Source: an uncultured bacterium | Lineage (GTDB): Bacteria > Actinomycetota > Coriobacteriia > Coriobacteriales > Coriobacteriaceae | Direction: 5' to 3' | NCBI GenBank assembly: GCA_905215195.1 | Contig: CAJMPF010000008.1 | Location: 1 to 18,941 of the forward strand | DNA length: 18,941 nucleotides | Shown here: positions 14,345-18,941 of the stretch, piece after piece | How positions within the stretch are numbered: the stretch's first letter is position 1 | Layout: the number at the start of each line of letters is the position of its first letter | Notes under the pieces: generated by a model | Told to the model about the DNA's origin: nothing | The model's database searches: none | What the model saw: the letters and a program-made list of their open reading frames with translations, nothing else | Made by a program: the position numbers and the translations under genes

Positions 14345-14360
14345 TGTTTCACGTGAAACA
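14345..14360. promoter_or_regulatory. parS: parS site 3
   Basis: Identical 16-bp site, starting exactly 39 bp after site 2 and ending 39 nt before the parA start. A -10-like TTTAAT (14378-14383) lies just downstream, so ParB here could also repress parAB; that is inference. Confidence 0.97.
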
Positions 14361-14399
14361 TCCTCCGTTTGACAGCTTTAATACACACCAGGAGGGACC

Positions 14400-15200
14400 G
14401 TGGGATTTCGCGACGTTAAGCGTTCTAAGAGCGCAAAAGACACGCGTATCATTGCAATCATCAATCAAAAAGGCGGCGTCGGTAAGTCAACGACGGCTGT
14501 AAACCTTGCAGCAGCACTGGGTGAGCAGGGTCGTAAGACACTGATTGTCGATTTTGATCCGCAGGGAAACAGCACCAGTGGATTCGGAATTGAAAAAGAA
14601 GACCTTGATCACTGCATCTATGATGCATTGTTAAATGATGTGCCGGCAGAATCGCTTGTTCTTGATACAAATTGTAAAAAGGTATTCGTTATTCCGGCTA
14701 CAATTCAACTTGCAGGCGCGGAAATTGAGCTCGTAAGCGCAATTGCTCGTGAAACCCGCCTCAAAGATTTGCTTGAGCCGATTCAGGACGAGTTTGACTT
14801 TATTTTCATTGACTGTCCTCCTTCGCTCGGCCTGCTTACTATCAACGCTTTGACCGCAGCAGACAGCGTTTTGATTCCGATCCAGTGCGAATATTACGCA
14901 CTCGAGGGCGTTACGAAGCTGCTTGAGTCAATGAAGATGGTCAAATCACGGCTGAACAAGGGCTTAGACACCTATGGTGTGCTTATGACCATGTATGACT
15001 CGCGTACTTCACTATCGAATCAGGTTGTTGAGGAGGTTCAATCGTATTTTGGTGATAAGGCGTTTAAGACGCTAATCCCCCGTACGGTTAAAATCTCCGA
15101 AGCTCCGTCTTTTGGAGAACCGGTAATTACCTATGCACCTCAAAATAAGGGTGCAAAAGCATATATGAACCTTGCAAAAGAGGTGATCAAGCGTGCCTAG
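14400..15200 (+). CDS. parA: Chromosome partitioning ATPase ParA (Soj)
   Basis: ParA is a deviant-Walker ATPase that binds DNA non-specifically and moves ParB-parS complexes; in B. subtilis Soj also controls DnaA. The 266-residue chromosomal-type protein has deviant Walker A KGGVGKST (24-31), motif DFDPQGN (51-57) and FIDCPPSLGLLT. There is no N-terminal helix-turn-helix, only a short basic leader, unlike plasmid type Ia ParA. The GTG at 14400 has AGGAGG 4 nt upstream. parB overlaps its 3' end by 8 nt. The gene is lower in GC than the left arm, like its neighbours. Confidence 0.97.
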   Translation: MGFRDVKRSKSAKDTRIIAIINQKGGVGKSTTAVNLAAALGEQGRKTLIVDFDPQGNSTSGFGIEKEDLDHCIYDALLNDVPAESLVLDTNCKKVFVIPATIQLAGAEIELVSAIARETRLKDLLEPIQDEFDFIFIDCPPSLGLLTINALTAADSVLIPIQCEYYALEGVTKLLESMKMVKSRLNKGLDTYGVLMTMYDSRTSLSNQVVEEVQSYFGDKAFKTLIPRTVKISEAPSFGEPVITYAPQNKGAKAYMNLAKEVIKRA

Positions 15201-16098
15201 TGTAAAGAAACGTGGCGGATTGGGACGTGGACTCAATGCTTTGGTCTCAGAGGCCGAGTATGAGACCGGCGGTTCGGCTGCATCGGCTTCAAATGCCGCA
15301 TCTGAAACAAAACTACCTATTGAGGATATCGTTCCCAACCCTAATCAGCCGCGAATTCACTTTAACGAAACTGAACTTCGCGAGTTGAGCGAGTCAATCC
15401 AAGAACATGGCGTTTTGCAGCCGCTTTTGGTTCGCAAGCATGGAAACGGCTATGAGATCATCGCTGGTGAGCGTCGTTACCAGGCGTCAAAGCTTGCTGG
15501 CCTTGAAGAATTGCCAGTCATCATTAAAGAGGTAAATGATGAAGAGATGCTGGCTCTTGCTCTTATCGAAAACCTTCAGCGTTCTGATCTGAATCCCGTC
15601 GAAGAGGCTAAGGGCTATCGCCAACTCATTGATGCCAGCGGGATGACCCAGGAGGCATTGTCGAAGGCAGTAAGCAAGTCACGCTCTGCAATTACAAACT
15701 CGCTGCGTCTTCTCGATCTCCCCGAAGTAGTTCAGCAGATGATTTTTGAGGGCAAACTTACTGCTGGTCATGCACGTGCGATTCTTGCAGTTCCCTATGA
15801 GGACGCGCGTATTCGACTAGCAGAGAAAGTTGTTACAGAGGGCCTTTCCGTAAGAGCGACAGAAAATCTTGCTCCGTTGTTTTCTGCCGGAGAGACACCT
15901 AAGATGCCAAGGCCTTCAACGCCTCAGTCCTTTAAAAAGGCTGCCCGTGTGCTTCGTCAGGTATTTAATACCAACGTGCGTGTGAAGAGCTCGCGTGGAA
16001 AGAATAAGATTGAGATTGAGTTTAAAGACGAGGAAGAGCTCTCTCGTATTCTTGGCGAAATGATTCAGTTTGATCAAGGAGGCCAAGATGAGGAATAA
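15193..16098 (+). CDS. parB: Chromosome partitioning protein ParB (Spo0J)
   Basis: ParB is a CTP-dependent clamp that loads at parS, spreads and recruits SMC. The 301 residues show an N-terminal ParA-contact segment (RGGLGRGLNALV), the N-domain with NPNQPR and the CTP-binding motif GERRYQ (92-97), ENLQRSDLNPVEEA (126-139), a helix-turn-helix (about 151-175, TQEALSKAVSKSRSAITNSLRLL) for parS and a C-terminal dimerisation region (about 250-296). The GTG at 15193 overlaps parA by 8 nt and has GAGGTGAT upstream. Its target sites lie just upstream of parA and possibly at 9215 and 16508. Confidence 0.97.
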   Translation: MPSVKKRGGLGRGLNALVSEAEYETGGSAASASNAASETKLPIEDIVPNPNQPRIHFNETELRELSESIQEHGVLQPLLVRKHGNGYEIIAGERRYQASKLAGLEELPVIIKEVNDEEMLALALIENLQRSDLNPVEEAKGYRQLIDASGMTQEALSKAVSKSRSAITNSLRLLDLPEVVQQMIFEGKLTAGHARAILAVPYEDARIRLAEKVVTEGLSVRATENLAPLFSAGETPKMPRPSTPQSFKKAARVLRQVFNTNVRVKSSRGKNKIEIEFKDEEELSRILGEMIQFDQGGQDEE

Positions 16099-16342
16099 GA
16101 TTTTAACAGCGATTGCATTGGTGACGACTGTCGCCGCTGGTGCCTTTGCTGGCTATAAGATCGCGACAGACGATGAACTTCGAGGTCGTTTGCTTCGTGG
16201 CGCGCAGGATATCGTCGATACTTCCAAAAAGAAAATGGATGTTATGACGGAAGATGTTGCCATGCGTACTGCTCAGGTAACGAAGAATCCCAAGATTAAT
16301 CAAGGTTGGGTCAGCAACCAATGGGAAAATGTAGGCTATTAG
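16088..16342 (+). CDS. Small YtxH-like single-pass membrane protein
   Basis: This 84-residue protein has one N-terminal hydrophobic segment (about 5-22, ILTAIALVTTVAAGAFAGYK) followed by a short charged helix, the layout of YtxH-like proteins. Function is unknown. The ATG at 16088 has AAGGAGG (16076-16082) 5 nt upstream and overlaps the parB 3' end by 11 nt, so it is translationally coupled to parB. An in-frame TTG at 16070 would overlap parB more and lacks an RBS. Its stop codon lies within the second copy of the TTAGGTACCTAA palindrome. A role anchoring segregation components at the membrane is conceivable but untested. Confidence 0.82.
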   Translation: MRNKILTAIALVTTVAAGAFAGYKIATDDELRGRLLRGAQDIVDTSKKKMDVMTEDVAMRTAQVTKNPKINQGWVSNQWENVGY

Positions 16343-16350
16343 GTACCTAA
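16339..16350. repeat. 12-bp perfect palindrome, copy 2
   Basis: TTAGGTACCTAA, identical to 12835-12846 and likewise followed by C. It includes the stop codon of the YtxH-like gene and lies 20 nt before a terminator. Confidence 0.5.
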
Positions 16351-16370
16351 CAATTACTCAGCATATTTTG

Positions 16371-16410
16371 AGGGGTCCTTGTCTGATTCATGAGACAAGG
16401 ACCCCTTATT
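16371..16410 (+). terminator. Intrinsic terminator of the rsmG-parAB operon
   Basis: Arms GGGGTCCTTGTCT (16372-16384) and AGACAAGGACCCC (16393-16405) form a perfect 13-bp stem (14 with A16371-T16406) and an 8-nt loop, followed by a T-rich TTATTTT. Confidence 0.9.
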
Positions 16411-16455
16411 TTGGCCGTAAAAAATGGGACAGGTAGCAGCTGATTCAAAATTAAG

Positions 16456-16504
16456 GTCAATAAATGAAACGACCCCGGTTGCATATTCTGTAACCGGGGT
16501 CGTT
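16456..16504 (-). terminator. Probable terminator of rlmN
   Basis: Arms AACGACCCCGGTT (16468-16480) and AACCGGGGTCGTT (16492-16504) pair perfectly over 13 bp with an 11-nt loop. On the minus strand the following bases are T-rich but interrupted (TCATTTATTG). It lies 37 nt past the rlmN stop and faces the parAB terminator. Confidence 0.75.
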
Positions 16505-16507
16505 CAA

Positions 16508-16523
16508 TGTTTCACATGAAACG
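16508..16523. promoter_or_regulatory. Degenerate parS-like site near the rlmN 3' end
   Basis: TGTTTCACATGAAACG differs from perfect parS at 2 of 16 positions (9 and 16). It lies between the rlmN stop and its terminator, 410 nt downstream of the parB stop. ParB binding is likely weaker than at the three perfect sites. Confidence 0.5.
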
Positions 16524-16541
16524 TTTTGGGATGCGACTCCC

Positions 16542-17594
16542 CTATGCGTTCTTCTGAACTTTGAAGCGCTGCTTCAGCTGTCCGCAAGCGGCGTCAATAT
16601 CGTTACCACGGGAGTTACGAATCGTGGTCTCGATGCCACGGGACTCAAGACGACGCTGAAGATCCTCAACCTTATGAATCGGCGACGGCTTGAGCGGGCT
16701 GCCCTCGATGTCGTTAAGCTGAATCAGGTTAACGTGGCACAACGTTCCCTCGCAGAAGTCGCAGAGCGCCTGCATCTCGGGATTCGTATCGTTGACGCCT
16801 TCGATCATGGCATACTCATAGGTCGGGCGGCGGCCAGTCTTCTCGGTGTAGAGCTGAAGCGCCTCGTGAAGGCGAAGCAGCGTGTACTTCTTAACACCGG
16901 GCATGAGCTTGTTGCGCGTCGACTGGATGGCGGAATGCAGGGAAACGGCAAGCGTGAACTGCTCTGGGATGTCGGCAAATTTGCGAATACCGGGAATAAC
17001 GCCGCTGGTAGAGACGGTGAGGTGTCGAGCACCGATACCGATGCCATCGGGGTCGTTGAGGATTCGCAGCGCCTTGAGAACCTCGTCGTAGTTAGCAAAC
17101 GGCTCACCCTGGCCCATGAAGACTACGCTCGTGGCGCGCTCGCCAAAGTCGTTGGATACATGAAGTACCTGGTCGACGATCTCTTGAGCGGTCAGAGAGC
17201 GCTTGAGGCCGTTGAGACCGGTAGCGCAAAAGGCGCAGCCCATGCCGCAGCCTGCCTGGGTGGAAACGCAGACAGAAAGCTTGTTACGACGGGGCATGCC
17301 GACAGTTTCGACGGAAATGCCGTCGTGGTACTCGAGCAGATACTTGCGAGAGCCATCTTTGGAAACCTGCTTGGTGAGTTCAATCGGCGTGTCAAAGGCA
17401 AAAGCCTCTTTAAGCTGCTCGCGGAAAGCCTTGGGGAGGTTGGTCATATCGTCAAACGAACAAACGTTCTTCTCAAAGACCCATTCGATGAGCTGCTTCG
17501 CGCGGAAGGCGGGCTGGCCAAGTTCGGCCACGAGCTCGCGTATATCGTTTTGGCTCAAGTCGCGAATGTCCTGAGATTTAGTCCTGGGATTCAT
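16542..17594 (-). CDS. rlmN: Dual-specificity RNA methyltransferase RlmN
   Basis: RlmN is a radical-SAM enzyme that methylates C2 of A2503 in 23S rRNA and A37 of some tRNAs. The 350-residue product has the cluster motif CGMGCAFC (Cys116, Cys120, Cys123), the companion Cys109 in VCVSTQ, and the methyl-carrier Cys337 in DIDAACGQL; these match E. coli Cys125/129/132, Cys118 and Cys355. FMGQGEP and SLHSA are further family motifs. The ATG at 17592-17594 has AAAGG 5 nt upstream. It converges on the parAB operon and diverges from ddl. Confidence 0.97.
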   Translation of the reverse strand: MNPRTKSQDIRDLSQNDIRELVAELGQPAFRAKQLIEWVFEKNVCSFDDMTNLPKAFREQLKEAFAFDTPIELTKQVSKDGSRKYLLEYHDGISVETVGMPRRNKLSVCVSTQAGCGMGCAFCATGLNGLKRSLTAQEIVDQVLHVSNDFGERATSVVFMGQGEPFANYDEVLKALRILNDPDGIGIGARHLTVSTSGVIPGIRKFADIPEQFTLAVSLHSAIQSTRNKLMPGVKKYTLLRLHEALQLYTEKTGRRPTYEYAMIEGVNDTNPEMQALCDFCEGTLCHVNLIQLNDIEGSPLKPSPIHKVEDLQRRLESRGIETTIRNSRGNDIDAACGQLKQRFKVQKNA

Positions 17595-17609
17595 GGAAGC
17601 CTTTCGATT

Positions 17610-17639
17610 TTGGGGAAACGTAGAGGGTATCGCTACAAT
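17610..17639 (+). promoter_or_regulatory. Candidate ddl promoter
   Basis: TACAAT (17634-17639) is a good -10, the same hexamer as in the rpmH promoter. At 18 nt upstream lies TTGGGG (17610-17615), a 3/6 match to the -35. It lies about 41 nt before the ddl ATG, in the rlmN-ddl divergent gap. Confidence 0.4.
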
Positions 17640-17679
17640 ATGGTATCAGCTGCAGAAATTATAGAGGAGGAGTCTGCCC

Positions 17680-18645
17680 ATGCCGGGTAAAAGCCTAGAG
17701 AACATGCACGTAGCAGTCTTGGCGGGCGGTCGTTCCGCCGAGCGCGAGATCTCGCTCAATTCGGGAAAGAACGTCGTGGTGGCATTGAAGGAAGCCGGCT
17801 ACACCTCGGTGGAGCTGCTCGACACGGCTGCCGATGACTTTATGGTAACCATGGCGACCGGCGGTTTCGACGTGGCATTTATCGCCATGCACGGCGCCGG
17901 CGGTGAGGATGGCGCCATGCAGGGCGCCATGGAGACCCTTGGTATCCCCTACACGGCCTCGGGCGTGCTTGCCAGCGCCTGCGGTGCCGACAAGGAGGTC
18001 TCTAAGCTCCTGTACGCCAAGGCGGGCATTCCCATTGCCCCCGGCCTTGCGCTCGAGGTGGGCGATGAAGTCGATATCGATCATATCGTCGAGGTTTGTG
18101 GCGAGCGCTGCTTTGTGAAGCCGGCCGTCAACGGTTCCAGCTATGGCATTTCCCTGGTCCATGAGCCCTCCGAGCTGCCCGCGGCAATCGCCAAGGCGTT
18201 TGAGTACGGCGACAAAGTGCTGGTCGAGAAGTGCATCGAGGGTACCGAGATCACCGTCGGCGTATACGGCGAAGATGACGTGCGCGCTCTGCCGATTGTC
18301 GAGATTCGTAAGCCCGAGGACTGCGAGTTCTACGATCTGGACGTGAAGTATGTCGACCCTACGGACATCCATCGCATTCCGGCGCAGATTTCACCCGAGA
18401 ATTATGCTCGCGCACAGGAGCTTGCCTGCGCCGCTCACAAGGCCCTCGGTTGCCTGGGTATCTCGCGCAGCGATTTTATCGTGAGCGAGGACGGCCCCGT
18501 TATCCTCGAGACCAATACCATTCCCGGCATGACCGATACGTCGCTGTATCCGGATGAGATCCGCCACACCGACGACATGACGTTCCCACAGGTCTGTGAC
18601 AGCCTGATCCGTATGGGCCTTCGTCGAGCGGGCGTTGCATGCTAA
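17680..18645 (+). CDS. ddl: D-alanine--D-alanine ligase
   Basis: Ddl joins two D-alanines with ATP to make the peptidoglycan terminal dipeptide. The 321-residue ATP-grasp protein shows GGRSAEREISL (Glu21, equivalent to E. coli DdlB Glu15), the NGSSYGIS loop (151-158), EFYDLDVKY with Lys223-Tyr224 matching DdlB Lys215-Tyr216, and the metal site ILETNTIPGM. Tyr at 224, rather than Phe, indicates D-Ala-D-Ala rather than D-lactate specificity, hence predicted vancomycin-sensitive termini. The ATG at 17680 has GAGGAGGAG about 8 nt upstream; an in-frame ATG at 17704 is a weaker alternative. The next gene overlaps its 3' end by 7 nt. Confidence 0.97.
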   Translation: MPGKSLENMHVAVLAGGRSAEREISLNSGKNVVVALKEAGYTSVELLDTAADDFMVTMATGGFDVAFIAMHGAGGEDGAMQGAMETLGIPYTASGVLASACGADKEVSKLLYAKAGIPIAPGLALEVGDEVDIDHIVEVCGERCFVKPAVNGSSYGISLVHEPSELPAAIAKAFEYGDKVLVEKCIEGTEITVGVYGEDDVRALPIVEIRKPEDCEFYDLDVKYVDPTDIHRIPAQISPENYARAQELACAAHKALGCLGISRSDFIVSEDGPVILETNTIPGMTDTSLYPDEIRHTDDMTFPQVCDSLIRMGLRRAGVAC

Positions 18646-18941
18646 TCGAGGACGCGGTTTCGTCAGGAACGCCGCAGTTTGTCATCGACTCCTATGCCAC
18701 GCTTGCCGAACGCTCCAAAACGCAGTCCTTCGGCCTTATCGAGGAAGATGTGATTGTCCTCGATACCGAGACCACAGGTCTTTCGGTGCAGGACAACGAG
18801 CTGATCGAGATCTCGGCGGCCCGTCTTTCGGGCCGCGAGATCGTCGACCGCTTTGATACCTTCGTGCATCCCAGGCAGCTGATTCCCGCCGAGATTACCG
18901 AGCTCACGAGCATTACAAATGCCGATGTGGCAGATGCCCCG
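18639..18941 (+). CDS. DEDDh exonuclease-domain protein (3' end cut by window)
   Basis: The frame is open for 101 codons from ATG 18639 to the window end. After a ~35-residue leader, VIVLDTETTGLS (Asp42, Glu44) is the Exo I motif of the DnaQ/epsilon-type 3'-5' exonuclease family. ELIEISAARLSG and ITELTSITNADVADAP follow as expected. The full protein could be a stand-alone exonuclease, a DinG-type helicase with N-terminal exonuclease, or a PolC-like enzyme; the visible part cannot decide. The ATG overlaps the ddl stop by 7 nt, so translation is probably coupled; only a weak GAGCGGG RBS is present. Confidence 0.85.
   Translation, partial: MLIEDAVSSGTPQFVIDSYATLAERSKTQSFGLIEEDVIVLDTETTGLSVQDNELIEISAARLSGREIVDRFDTFVHPRQLIPAEITELTSITNADVADAP

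Overview
This window is a chromosomal replication-origin region. Gene content and order (gyrA, gyrB, a DUF721/DciA-like gene, recF, dnaN, dnaA, then rpmH, rnpA, yidD, yidC, jag, rsmG, parA, parB) and the roughly 60% GC composition fit a high-GC Gram-positive. I infer class Coriobacteriia, most like Collinsella. That is recall of gene order and sequence style, not a database result. No tRNA, rRNA, CRISPR array, insertion sequence or phage gene was seen.

Left arm (1-10957), all on the minus strand. GyrA is cut by the window start and has an unusual acidic N-terminal extension. GyrB precedes it in the direction of transcription, and a long imperfect hairpin lies between them. Then come the DUF721/DciA-like gene, recF and dnaN, closed by a strong terminator at about 4800-4830. 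dnaA follows. Immediately upstream of dnaA, and apparently in its operon, is an unfamiliar 450-residue protein: a GHKL-type ATPase, a Gln/Tyr/Pro-rich low-complexity linker and a C-terminal winged helix. This is the most novel gene in the window.

Origin. Two non-coding intervals flank the ATPase-dnaA pair: 7627-7864 (dnaA-dnaN) and 10958-11302 (ATPase-rpmH). Neither has the classical DnaA box TTATCCACA. Both carry copies of TTTTCAACA and share a 19-bp element. The dnaA-dnaN gap also has a very AT-rich block bordered by TAA/TAG trinucleotides, laid out like the DnaA-trio/unwinding element of Bacillus subtilis. DnaA domain IV carries substitutions at several residues that contact the box in E. 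coli DnaA, which may explain the altered box.

Right arm (11201-16410), plus strand. A strong promoter drives rpmH-rnpA-yidD-yidC-jag, which ends at a terminator. Next is a lower-GC segment with rsmG, three perfect parS sites spaced exactly 39 bp apart, parA, parB and a small YtxH-like membrane protein. Two degenerate parS sites lie elsewhere, one inside dnaA and one between the convergent terminators near 16.5 kb.

Far right. rlmN on the minus strand converges on the parAB operon. Divergent from it are ddl and, overlapping ddl by 7 nt, the start of a DEDDh exonuclease-domain protein cut by the window end. The window therefore combines initiation (DnaA, DnaN, origin), origin segregation (ParABS), topology (gyrase) and recombinational repair (RecF) with ribosome and RNA maturation (RpmH, RnpA, RsmG, RlmN, Jag), membrane insertion (YidC/YidD) and wall precursor synthesis (Ddl).
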